Source: Mucilaginibacter segetis (lineage in GTDB: Bacteria; Bacteroidota; Bacteroidia; Sphingobacteriales; Sphingobacteriaceae). Taken from it: DNA of 64,000 nt. The position numbers were made by a program, and so were the translations under genes. Of this stretch, positions 17,524 to 25,939 are shown piece by piece (positions within the stretch are counted from its first letter, which is position 1; every line of letters starts with the position of its first letter). The notes beneath the pieces were generated by a model that saw nothing but the letters and a program-made list of their open reading frames with translations, made no database searches and was not told the DNA's origin. The stretch covers positions 806,001 through 870,000 of the forward strand of contig NZ_JAEHFW010000003.1 of assembly GCF_016522075.1 (NCBI RefSeq). Direction: 5' to 3'.

Positions 17524-19296
17524 ATGATCACTAAAAAAACGCTTTTAAAAGCCGGGGCACTATATATTATATGTATATTCATATGTCCGTTATGTTACGC
17601 GCAGTTGAATGAGGATATACGGATAGATCAGATAGGCTATTATCCGGATGCTGCAAAAAAGGCTGTGGTTACCGCTACTAATACCCAAATTGATAAGTTT
17701 AGCTTGCGCAACATGAACGGAAAGACCGTTTACACAAATAAGCTAATACCATCTGCAAAAGCAGCTTTTTCCGGCCAGCACATTTTCATAGCCGATTTTT
17801 CAGGTTTCAATGTATCAGGGAAATATCAATTATATGTACCCGGACTGGGGTACTCTTATCCTTTTGATATAAAGAAGGCTATCCACGCCAAAGTAGCTGC
17901 AGGTACTATAAAAGCCTACTATTTTTTCCGTGCTTCAACCCCGCTTGATGAGAAATATGCCGGACAATGGCACCGGGCCGAAGGGCACCCGGATACCACG
18001 GTGCTGATACACCCTTCAGCACAGAGTGATAAGCGGCCGGCCGGAACGATTATTTCAGCGCCGCGAGGCTGGTATGATGCGGGCGATTACAATAAGTATA
18101 TAGTAAACAGCGGCATTACCACGGCTACTCTACTTTCGTTATATGAAGACTTTCCGGAGTATATGAAGACCGTAAAGCTGGATATCCCGGAAAGCAATAA
18201 TCAATTACCCGATGTATTGGATGAGGTGTTATGGAATCTGCGTTGGATGTTAACTATGCAGGATCCTGCGGATGGCGGCGTATACCATAAACTTACCAAT
18301 GCTAATTTTGAATCGATGATAATGCCAGATAAAGCCGTTTTTCAAAGATATGTTGTACAGAAAGGTACTGCAGCTACGCTTGATTTTGCTGCGGTTATGG
18401 CACAGGCATCGCGCATATTGGCTAAGTTTCCAAAGCAACTCCCGGGTTTGGCCGATTCCTGTATAAAAGCGTCTGAAAAGGCCTGGCAGTGGGCAAAGCA
18501 AAATCCCGGTGTGGTATATGATCAAAACGAGCTTAACAAACAATTTAAACCCGAAGTTACCACAGGGGCCTATGGCGATCGTAATTTCAGCGACGAATTT
18601 ATATGGGCGGCAAGTGAGTTGTACACTACAACCGGAAATGAAAAATATTTAAGTGATGTAGTTTTTAATGCTGATGATAGGTTGCAGGTACCCTCTTGGT
18701 CGCAGGTGAAATTATTGGGGTATTATACGCTGGCAAAAAACAGCAATGCAAAATCTGCGGAAGAACGGATAAAGCTCTCAGCCATCAGAAAAGGCCTGAT
18801 AAGTTTTGCTGATAAGTTGATAAGCGGTGCCGATAGCACGGCTTACCAAAGCGTTATGACAAAATCTAAGGCCAACTTTAATTGGGGCAGTAATAGTAAT
18901 GCCGCTAATCAGGGCGTATTACTCATAAAAGCTTATCAGTTAACAAACAATAGAAAGTATCTCGACTACGCGTTAAGCAACCTGGAATATATTTTGGGTG
19001 TAAATGGTACGGGATATTCGTATGTGACCGGCTTTGGCAGTAAAACGCCGATGCACCCGCATCACCGTCCGTCGGTAGCTGATGGTATTAAGGCGCCAAT
19101 ACCGGGCATGCTGGTTGGCGGCCCTAATCCCGGAATGCAGGATAGTATAAAAGTGCCTTCTGTTGTTCCCGATGAAGCCTATATAGATGACGACAGGGCA
19201 TACGCCGTAAACGAAATTGCCATTAACTGGAATGCGCCAATGGCTTACCTGACTAATGCAATTGAAGCTTTACAAAAGCAATTAGCTGTAAATTAA
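17524..19296 (+). CDS. Secreted glycoside hydrolase family 9 endoglucanase
   Basis: A 590-residue secreted cellulase-type enzyme. A signal peptide ends near CPLCYAQ (residue 27). Residues about 30-115 form the Ig-like N-terminal domain of CelD-type GH9 enzymes (RIDQIGYYPDAAKKAVV). The (alpha/alpha)6 catalytic domain has GWYDAGDYNKY with Asp185 and Asp188, the base and its partner, the MHPHHRPS block, and YAVNEIAINWNAP with the proton donor Glu564. It should cut beta-1,4-glucans outside the cytoplasm. It stands alone, with a TAACTTTA near-consensus -7 element at 17493-17500. Confidence 0.93.
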   Translation: MITKKTLLKAGALYIICIFICPLCYAQLNEDIRIDQIGYYPDAAKKAVVTATNTQIDKFSLRNMNGKTVYTNKLIPSAKAAFSGQHIFIADFSGFNVSGKYQLYVPGLGYSYPFDIKKAIHAKVAAGTIKAYYFFRASTPLDEKYAGQWHRAEGHPDTTVLIHPSAQSDKRPAGTIISAPRGWYDAGDYNKYIVNSGITTATLLSLYEDFPEYMKTVKLDIPESNNQLPDVLDEVLWNLRWMLTMQDPADGGVYHKLTNANFESMIMPDKAVFQRYVVQKGTAATLDFAAVMAQASRILAKFPKQLPGLADSCIKASEKAWQWAKQNPGVVYDQNELNKQFKPEVTTGAYGDRNFSDEFIWAASELYTTTGNEKYLSDVVFNADDRLQVPSWSQVKLLGYYTLAKNSNAKSAEERIKLSAIRKGLISFADKLISGADSTAYQSVMTKSKANFNWGSNSNAANQGVLLIKAYQLTNNRKYLDYALSNLEYILGVNGTGYSYVTGFGSKTPMHPHHRPSVADGIKAPIPGMLVGGPNPGMQDSIKVPSVVPDEAYIDDDRAYAVNEIAINWNAPMAYLTNAIEALQKQLAVN

Positions 19297-19313
19297 GGTA
19301 CTTTTACCGTTTA

Positions 19314-20405
19314 TTAAACTACTGTTATAGCAGTTATAAGTGCCAACAATACAAAGCATATACCGAACAGGAACATATACATCATTGATACACCTATCAT
19401 TTTGCTTATAGTGCGCCATCTGCTGCGATGATATACCACTCTTAGTGAACGGTATACATACCAGCATATAATTATAAATGACAGGATTTGTATCCAGTCC
19501 ATTACATTATCCCAGGAGTCGGGAATTATCATATTAATAATCAAGATAATACCCAGAAACAGGAATAGGAAACAATGTAAGTGAATGGAATAAATAATGT
19601 GTTCCACATAAAACTTCCGGTTTTTCCAGAATGCTATTTTTAATATCAGCGCAAACAAGGGCAGCAAAATGAACATCATTTTGGGTACATTATGTTTGAA
19701 GGCTTCACGGAACATTTCGAGTGAATTTTTCCCATGGCTTTTCCAGTCGTATCCTTTCTTTTTAATGTACTTTTCTAAAAAGTTATCTTTTTTTTCAGAA
19801 GGAAGCTTTTTTTGGCTTGCCAGATATTCCTGATAAGTTTTAGGATCGTCATTGTCGTTAAATAATGAAAAATTGGCTTCGGAATGATCTTCCCCGGAAA
19901 CATCCACATCTCCATTTTCCTTTATATTAACCTCACCTTTGGCAGTATCAGGTATAAGGCCGGTAATATTTTTGGTAATAGCTTTTTTTTGGGCAGGAGT
20001 AAGGTCTTTGTTCTTTTCAATGTTTTCGCTGATCTTGTTTTTAACGCTATCGGCAACATGCTCGTTTTTTTTGTTATTAATATTTACTACTTCATGGTTG
20101 CTCTGAAAGTATAACAGAAAAAATATAAGGCTTATAAATATATACATCTTAACCGGATGCAGATATCGTGCCCTACGCCCTGCCAGATATTCAATGGTGA
20201 GTTTACCCGGCTTTAATAATAAGGGACTTAGCGTTTTAAAAAACTGATCGTCGAAATGGAAATAATCGCTAACGGCATGATTCACCATATGGCCGAAGCT
20301 CTCTTTCATCTGCAGGTTTTCCTGGCCGCAATTATGGCAGAATTTACCTTCAAGAATAGTTCCGCAATTAAGGCAATCGTTCTCGTGCCGGTAATGCTTT
20401 TTCAT
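19314..20405 (-). CDS. DUF3667 membrane protein with zinc ribbon
   Basis: A 363-residue protein of a family common in Bacteroidota and of unknown function. The N-terminus is a zinc ribbon, CLNCGTILEGKFCHNCGQ, followed by the DUF3667 part with YFHFDDQFFKTL and LLKPGKLTIEYLAGRR. A first membrane segment is at about residues 86-105, then a long charged loop rich in Lys, Glu and Asp (about 110-225), then three or four hydrophobic segments to the C-terminus. It converges on the GH9 gene with an 18-base gap. Confidence 0.85.
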   Translation of the reverse strand: MKKHYRHENDCLNCGTILEGKFCHNCGQENLQMKESFGHMVNHAVSDYFHFDDQFFKTLSPLLLKPGKLTIEYLAGRRARYLHPVKMYIFISLIFFLLYFQSNHEVVNINNKKNEHVADSVKNKISENIEKNKDLTPAQKKAITKNITGLIPDTAKGEVNIKENGDVDVSGEDHSEANFSLFNDNDDPKTYQEYLASQKKLPSEKKDNFLEKYIKKKGYDWKSHGKNSLEMFREAFKHNVPKMMFILLPLFALILKIAFWKNRKFYVEHIIYSIHLHCFLFLFLGIILIINMIIPDSWDNVMDWIQILSFIIICWYVYRSLRVVYHRSRWRTISKMIGVSMMYMFLFGICFVLLALITAITVV

Positions 20406-20499
20406 TGGTTAATTACATTTTTCCCGTATGGCTACGGGAGATAAGGTTATAAATTAATCAAATACGGTGCTTAAATATTACCAAGTATAACGCAATAAA

Positions 20500-21759
20500 C
20501 TAAGCGTGCGCAATAGCATGTTTGAGCGCGGCATTATGCTTATAACGGAATACAAACGGGAAAATAACTGCGATAACTAAAGCGTATGCTGCAAAACACA
20601 GCCATATGCCGTGCCAGTTATATGTTTTATCGGGCAGTATAAAATAAGCATCAATTAATGCACCGCTTGCAAAACTGCCAAATAAAGCACCAAATCCGTT
20701 TACCATCATCATAAACAACCCCTGTGCGCTTCCGCGTATCTCCGGAGCTGCCTGGGTTTCCACAAACAGCGATCCTGAGATGTTGAAAAAATCAAACGCC
20801 ATTCCGTAAACAATGCATGATAAAATGATCATCCATAAGCCATTACCCGGATTGCCAAAGGCAAACAGGCCAAAACGCAGCACCCAGGCCAGCATACTGA
20901 AGAGCATTACATACTTTATCCCGAATTTGCGAAGAAAAAACGGAATTGCAAGAATAAAAAGTGTCTCAGATATCTGCGAAATGGACATGATAATGGCCGG
21001 ATATTTTACCGCTATGGTATTCTGATATTCGGGTATGGTTTTAAAGTCGTGGATAAAAGTATCGCCATACGCGTTGGTTAATTGCAGCGCGGCGCCTAAA
21101 AGCAACGAGAATGCGAAAAATATGGCAAATCTCGGTGTTTTAAACAGCGTAAATGCATTCAGCCCTAATTGATCAACAAAGGTTTTTTTAGAAACACGAT
21201 TAAGTAACGGCGGACAAGGGGGCAATGTAAATGAATAAATGCCTAAGGCTAAGGCTATAGCCGCTGCAATATAGAATTGATTGGCCGAGGTTTCATTATG
21301 GGTTAAGCTAACTGTCCACAAAGCGGCTATAAAGCCCACTGTTCCCCATGTGCGTATAGGCGGGTATTCCTTTACTACATCAATATTCTGTCTTTTTAAA
21401 GCCGAGTAAGCAACCGTTATGGAAAGGGATAGGGTTGGCATGTAAAATGCCATGTTAAGCAGCATTACCCAAAAAAAGGTAACCGGGTTGGTAACCATAG
21501 GGAGTATGCACAATGTCGCGGCACCTAATATGTGCAGCATACCATAAAGTTTTTCGGCGTTAATGAATTTATCGGCAATTATACCTGTTATCGCCGGCAT
21601 AAATATGGACGAAATGCCCATTGTTGAAAAGATAGCTCCGAATTCAGAGAACGACCAGTGTTTTACCTGTGAACAATAGGCGCCAATGGTTAGCAGCCAC
21701 GCTCCCCATATAAAAAACTGCATAAAATTCATCAGTATTAAGCGGAACTTAATAGTCAT
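20500..21759 (-). CDS. Nucleoside permease family MFS transporter
   Basis: A 419-residue inner-membrane protein with about 12 hydrophobic segments. The N-terminal MNFMQFFIWGAWLLTIG and IFMPAITGIIADKFI, and the C-terminal SAQGLFMMMVNGFGALFGS, are typical of the nucleoside:H+ symporter (NupG/XapB/YegT) branch of the major facilitator superfamily, in which Bacteroidota members are common. The substrate is probably a nucleoside, but sugar-nucleoside transporters are in the same branch. It follows the DUF151 gene on the same strand after 168 bases. Confidence 0.82.
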   Translation of the reverse strand: MTIKFRLILMNFMQFFIWGAWLLTIGAYCSQVKHWSFSEFGAIFSTMGISSIFMPAITGIIADKFINAEKLYGMLHILGAATLCILPMVTNPVTFFWVMLLNMAFYMPTLSLSITVAYSALKRQNIDVVKEYPPIRTWGTVGFIAALWTVSLTHNETSANQFYIAAAIALALGIYSFTLPPCPPLLNRVSKKTFVDQLGLNAFTLFKTPRFAIFFAFSLLLGAALQLTNAYGDTFIHDFKTIPEYQNTIAVKYPAIIMSISQISETLFILAIPFFLRKFGIKYVMLFSMLAWVLRFGLFAFGNPGNGLWMIILSCIVYGMAFDFFNISGSLFVETQAAPEIRGSAQGLFMMMVNGFGALFGSFASGALIDAYFILPDKTYNWHGIWLCFAAYALVIAVIFPFVFRYKHNAALKHAIAHA

Positions 21760-21927
21760 ATAGGGCTGTTTTAAAACAAGTAATAATCAACTTTAAATTA
21801 AAAACGGAAAGTAGCGAAATAAATGTAAAAACAAAAAAACTAAGTTCTGATAGGCCAGGAAGGGTATAAAATAAACGCAAAGTGGATAGATCTGATTAAG
21901 AATTATAAAATATTCAAAAATACCCTA

Positions 21928-22527
21928 TCAGGATGCTTTGCGCTTATTTAATTCATCGCGGATCTTGGCAGCCCTTTCATAAGCTTCATCGGCTAATGCC
22001 TGCTGTAAGTGTGTTTTAAGTTCATCTGTACTTAATGAATTAAAAGTGCCCGTTGCCGATACGTTGGTTTTTTCTTCGGGAGTTTCGTTGATGTTTTCCA
22101 GGTAAACAAAATCGTTTCCTTCAATAACAATCCCGGCGGTGGAGAGTATAAACTCGTAGGTATAAATAGGGCAATCGAACCGTACAGATACTGCTATAGC
22201 ATCAGATGTACGGGCATCAATTTCTACCGTTTTTTTACCGTCGTAGCAAATTAATTTGGAGTAAAATATGCCATCAACCAGGTTATAAATAATAATTTCC
22301 TGCACAGCTATATTAAATGCCTGTCCCAAACTTTTAAAAAGGTCGTGGGTTAAGGGCCTGCTCGGGGTCATTTTCTCTATCTCAATAGCTATTGCCTGAG
22401 CTTCAAAACTACCGATAATTATGGGTAGCCGCCTGCGTCCGCTCACTTCGCCTAATACCAGGGCATAAGCGCCCGACTGGGTTTGACTGTAGGAGAGACC
22501 TACAATATCCAGCTTAATCTTTTTCAT
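21928..22527 (-). CDS. DUF151 bifunctional nuclease with UVR motif
   Basis: A 199-residue protein. Residues 1-135 form the bifunctional-nuclease (DUF151) domain, seen in LPIIIGSFEAQAIAIEIE, RPLTHDLFKSL and the EIDARTSDAIAVSVRFDCPIY block. The C-terminus ends in a UvrB/UvrC (UVR) motif, LKTHLQQALADEAYERAAKIRDEL, that normally makes protein-protein contacts. I prefer the ATG at 22527, giving MKKIKLDIVGLSYSQ; an ATG at 22539 or GTG at 22545 would add a few residues. It lies directly behind etfA. Confidence 0.88.
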   Translation of the reverse strand: MKKIKLDIVGLSYSQTQSGAYALVLGEVSGRRRLPIIIGSFEAQAIAIEIEKMTPSRPLTHDLFKSLGQAFNIAVQEIIIYNLVDGIFYSKLICYDGKKTVEIDARTSDAIAVSVRFDCPIYTYEFILSTAGIVIEGNDFVYLENINETPEEKTNVSATGTFNSLSTDELKTHLQQALADEAYERAAKIRDELNKRKAS

Positions 22528-22553
22528 GTCATTCCCCATCACCACAAATATAA

Positions 22554-23531
22554 TTAAGCTGATGCTTTATATGCTTTAACTGCTTCAATTAATTTTGGCA
22601 AAACTTCAAAAGCATCACCAACTATGCCATAATCAGCTACCTTAAAGAACGGCGCATCGGCATCTTTGTTGATCACTACGATAACTTTTGATGAACTTAC
22701 ACCTGCCAAATGTTGTATTGCGCCCGAAATGCCAATGGCGATATATAAATTCGGACTTATGGATATACCTGTTTGCCCAACGTGTTCGCTATGCGGACGC
22801 CATCCTGAATCTGATACCGGTTTAGAACAGGCAGTAGCCGCACCTAAAAGTTCGGCAAGCTCTTCTACCATTCCCCAGTTTTCGGGACCCTTTAAGCCAC
22901 GGCCTGCTGATACTACTATTTCGGCATCGGGTAAAGACACCTTATCGGTAGACCGCATGATCTCTTTTACGATCTCTTTAAGGTCGGACGCTTTAGGTTC
23001 AACGGCAAATTCTTCTACATTAGCGGTTCCGTCTGTTTCCACTACTTTATAGGAATTAGGTGTAAGCGCGATAATCTTTACTGCCGATGTTAGTTCAACC
23101 ATGGCAAAAGCTTTACCCGAGAATGCCGTTTTTTTAACCACGAATTTTCCGTCGGTTTGTATTGGTAGGACTACGGCGCCATCGACCACGCCGGCTTCCA
23201 GCTTTACTCCTAAACGAGGTGCTAAACCCCGTCCAGAAAAGGAATTAGAAAGTACAACAATGGTTGCCGCTTCTTTTTTGGCAGCCTCAGCAATTACGGA
23301 GGCATAAGCCTGGTTAACAAAATTCTTTAGTTTATCGTTTGTTACGCTTAAAACTTTTTGAGCACCGTATTTCCCTAAAGCGGCCAATTCATCAGACGAA
23401 ACATCGCCTATAGAAATAGCCGTAAGGCCGGTGTTATTTTGATCGGCTATTGCTTTGGCGTAAGATACAGCTTCAAAAGTTGATTTTTTGAATTTGCCAT
23501 CGGCATTCTCCGCATATATTAAAACTGACAT
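22554..23531 (-). CDS. etfA: Electron transfer flavoprotein alpha subunit
   Basis: A 325-residue ETF alpha subunit, which carries FAD and passes electrons from acyl-CoA dehydrogenases to the respiratory chain. The C-terminal FAD domain shows VSAGRGLKGPENWGMVEELA, GAATACSKPVSDSGW and the signature around IGISGAIQHLAG with INKDADAPFFKVADYGIVGD. It follows etfB after 30 bases in the same transcript. With the CoA-transferase at 7167 it points to short-chain acyl or fatty acid oxidation. Confidence 0.95.
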   Translation of the reverse strand: MSVLIYAENADGKFKKSTFEAVSYAKAIADQNNTGLTAISIGDVSSDELAALGKYGAQKVLSVTNDKLKNFVNQAYASVIAEAAKKEAATIVVLSNSFSGRGLAPRLGVKLEAGVVDGAVVLPIQTDGKFVVKKTAFSGKAFAMVELTSAVKIIALTPNSYKVVETDGTANVEEFAVEPKASDLKEIVKEIMRSTDKVSLPDAEIVVSAGRGLKGPENWGMVEELAELLGAATACSKPVSDSGWRPHSEHVGQTGISISPNLYIAIGISGAIQHLAGVSSSKVIVVINKDADAPFFKVADYGIVGDAFEVLPKLIEAVKAYKASA

Positions 23532-23561
23532 ATCAATTGTATTCGTAAAAGTTAAGTTAAA

Positions 23562-24302
23562 TTATATTACCCTGGCCTGTGTATGCAACAGGTCTACCAG
23601 TTCGGCGGTATTATCCGGCGCTACCAGCTTTACCTGCGAACGAGGGGCAGGAGTTTCATAACTGATGATATCCGAAAAAGTTTTTACTTCCACCGGCTCA
23701 ACCACACTTAAAGGCTTTGTTCGCGCCGACATGATACCGCGCATATTAGGTATTTTAGGCTCCGCAACACCTTCGGCGGTACCGGCTGCAAATGGCAGGG
23801 GGATGGTCAGCACTTCTTTCCCGCCCTCTATTTCGCGTTCCACAGTTGCCTGTTCGCCATCCACATCAAGTTTTTTTATGATCGAAACAGATGGTATATT
23901 TAACAACTCGCCTAACATGGCCGCTACCTTTGAGCCATTATAATCAATAGATTCCCGGCCGGTAAGTATCATATCAAAAGGGTTGTTTTTAACATACTCC
24001 GCTATCTGATAGGCTACATACCATGCATCGTGTGGTTTAGCGTTTATGCGAACAGCATCAGTGGCGCCGATGGCCAATGCCTTACGAATAGTAGGCTCGG
24101 TACTCGCTTCTCCCACATTTATTACGGTAACGCTTCCTTTGCCGCCATCAGTTAACTCAATGGCGCGTGCGAGGGCTATTTCATCGTACGGGTTTATTAC
24201 AAACTGTACGCCGTTAGTATTAAATTGCGTGTTATTATCGGTAAAAGTTATTTTTGTAGTGGTATCCGGAACATTGCTGATACATACCAGTATTTTCATC
24301 AT
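23562..24302 (-). CDS. etfB: Electron transfer flavoprotein beta subunit
   Basis: A 246-residue ETF beta subunit. It has KILVCISNVPDTTTKI at the start, VINPYDEIALARAIEL, and the adenine-nucleotide-binding DMILTGRESIDYNG followed by the C-terminal IPNMRGIMSARTKPLSV. It heads the etfB-etfA-DUF151 unit. Start is one of the adjacent ATGs at 24302 or 24299; a GTG at 24305 is less likely. A TAAATTTG -7 element lies 47 bases upstream. Confidence 0.95.
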   Translation of the reverse strand: MMKILVCISNVPDTTTKITFTDNNTQFNTNGVQFVINPYDEIALARAIELTDGGKGSVTVINVGEASTEPTIRKALAIGATDAVRINAKPHDAWYVAYQIAEYVKNNPFDMILTGRESIDYNGSKVAAMLGELLNIPSVSIIKKLDVDGEQATVEREIEGGKEVLTIPLPFAAGTAEGVAEPKIPNMRGIMSARTKPLSVVEPVEVKTFSDIISYETPAPRSQVKLVAPDNTAELVDLLHTQARVI

Positions 24303-24313
24303 CACAATTGGTT

Positions 24314-24359
24314 TATATTTGCAGGTATTTGTTTTTTAAAAGGGACTGCCGCAAATTTA
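24314..24359. promoter_or_regulatory. Divergent, facing promoters for TPR gene and etfBA
   Basis: TATATTTG at 24314-24321 on the plus strand and TAAATTTG at 24359-24352 on the minus strand both fit TAnnTTTG. They point toward each other, so the plus transcript (toward the TPR gene) and the minus transcript (toward etfB) would overlap by a few tens of bases or fewer at their 5' ends. Confidence 0.5.
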
Positions 24360-24381
24360 GTTAAAAAAGAGAGCATTTAAA

Positions 24382-24720
24382 ATGGACACAAGCAGATTAG
24401 ACAAGCTACTGGCATTTATACAGAACGAACCGAATGATGAATTTTTAAAATATGCATTGGCTACAGAGTATCTGCGCCTTAATGAAACAGAGAAAGCACT
24501 GGCTTATTATGAAGACCTGGTGAATAACCATCCTGATTATACCGGAACCTATTATCATCTGGGTAAATTATATGAAGCGCTTGGCCGTACTGATGACGCC
24601 ATAAGTATTTATGAGAAGGGCATGTCGATCACTAAACAAAAGCGTGAAACCCATGCATTTTCAGAATTGCAAGCCGTTTACCGCCAGGCAGCCGGTTTTG
24701 AGGATGATGACGACTATTAA
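24382..24720 (+). CDS. Small tetratricopeptide repeat protein
   Basis: A 112-residue cytoplasmic protein with about two and a half TPR units: FLKYALATEYLRLNETEKALAYYEDL, then YHLGKLYEALGRTDDAISIYEKG. No signal peptide. TPR proteins mediate protein contacts; its partner is unknown. It is followed eight bases later by the chromate transporter gene on the same strand, but a functional link is not evident. Confidence 0.85.
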   Translation: MDTSRLDKLLAFIQNEPNDEFLKYALATEYLRLNETEKALAYYEDLVNNHPDYTGTYYHLGKLYEALGRTDDAISIYEKGMSITKQKRETHAFSELQAVYRQAAGFEDDDDY

Positions 24721-24728
24721 TTAAAACC

Positions 24729-25928
24729 TTGAAAGGCAAACAATTGTTATTTTTAAGGGACGTACTGCTGTACACCTTTACGGCATTTGGCGGGCCGCAG
24801 GCGCATATAGCCGTGCTGTTACGCGAATTTGTAGAAAAACGAGGTTATATTACCGAAGAAGAGTTGTTGGAATTAAATGCTCTTGCCCAATTATTACCCG
24901 GGCCATCATCAACCCAAACGCTGGTGGGTATTGCCTGGAAAGTAGGAGGGCTGCGCCTGGCTATCATTACTTTTTTAATATGGATATTGCCCTCGGCCAC
25001 CATTATGTGCCTGGCTGCCATCAGTTATAAACAGTTTGCCGATAAAAATCAGTTCACAGCTATCATCCGTTTTATACAGCCTGTGGCCGTTGGCATTGTT
25101 GCATACGCTACCTATACGTTTGCGAATAGATTCTTAAGGTCAAAAGTTACTACCATGCTGGCCACGGGCTCGTTGATAGCTACCCTTATTCTGCAAAACC
25201 CTTACGCTTTCCCCTTATTGATATTAATTGGAGGCATCATATCTTCCGCGTTGGAAACACAACCACAGGAAAATGAATTGAGGGTAAAGTTATTTGCTAA
25301 TACCAACCCGCGAAAGGTGTTTTACTTTATTGGAATCCTGCTTTTTTTCGCGGCGCTGGGAGCCATTATAAACCGGACCTCACCCTTTAGTTTACCCATA
25401 CGCCTGTTTGAGAATTTTTATCGCAACGGCATACTTATATTTGGCGGCGGACAGGTTTTGGTGCCGTTGATGTATACGGAATTTGTAGAGCTAAAACATT
25501 ATTTAAGCAATTCGGAATTTTTAACGGGTTATGCCTTACAGCAGGCACTGCCAGGCCCAACATTTTCTTTTACATCTTTTTTAGGAGGCATAACTATGGG
25601 TAATAAGGGTTATGGCATTTTGGGGCAGATAGCAGGGAGTTTGGTGGCTATAATTGGTATAAATACCCCCGGAATAATATTGATATTATTTATTGTTCCG
25701 TTTTGGAATGATCTAAAAAAAATAAACCGGATAAAAAATTCATTAAGCGGAATAAACGCAGTGTCTGTTGGTTTTATGGCAACGGCATTTGTTTTATTAG
25801 TACAGCCGTTTGGCCTTAATATAATGGCCTATTTAATAATGGCAGCTACATTTTTACTGCTTTTTTTTACTAAAATAAAAGCCCCTGTAATTATTATTAT
25901 AGGGGTCATACTTGGACTTATATTTTAG
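24729..25928 (+). CDS. Chromate transporter family protein (ChrA-like)
   Basis: A 399-residue inner-membrane protein with about ten hydrophobic segments built from two homologous CHR halves. The first half has FTAFGGPQAHIAVL and LLPGPSSTQTLVGI, the second FGGGQVLVPLM and LQQALPGPTFSFTSFLGG, which are the paired signatures of long-chain chromate ion transporters. The start appears to be a TTG at 24729, eight bases after the TPR stop. Family members export chromate, but many are untested, so substrate is inferred. Confidence 0.87.
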   Translation: MKGKQLLFLRDVLLYTFTAFGGPQAHIAVLLREFVEKRGYITEEELLELNALAQLLPGPSSTQTLVGIAWKVGGLRLAIITFLIWILPSATIMCLAAISYKQFADKNQFTAIIRFIQPVAVGIVAYATYTFANRFLRSKVTTMLATGSLIATLILQNPYAFPLLILIGGIISSALETQPQENELRVKLFANTNPRKVFYFIGILLFFAALGAIINRTSPFSLPIRLFENFYRNGILIFGGGQVLVPLMYTEFVELKHYLSNSEFLTGYALQQALPGPTFSFTSFLGGITMGNKGYGILGQIAGSLVAIIGINTPGIILILFIVPFWNDLKKINRIKNSLSGINAVSVGFMATAFVLLVQPFGLNIMAYLIMAATFLLLFFTKIKAPVIIIIGVILGLIF

Positions 25929-25939
25929 GTATTCTACAA

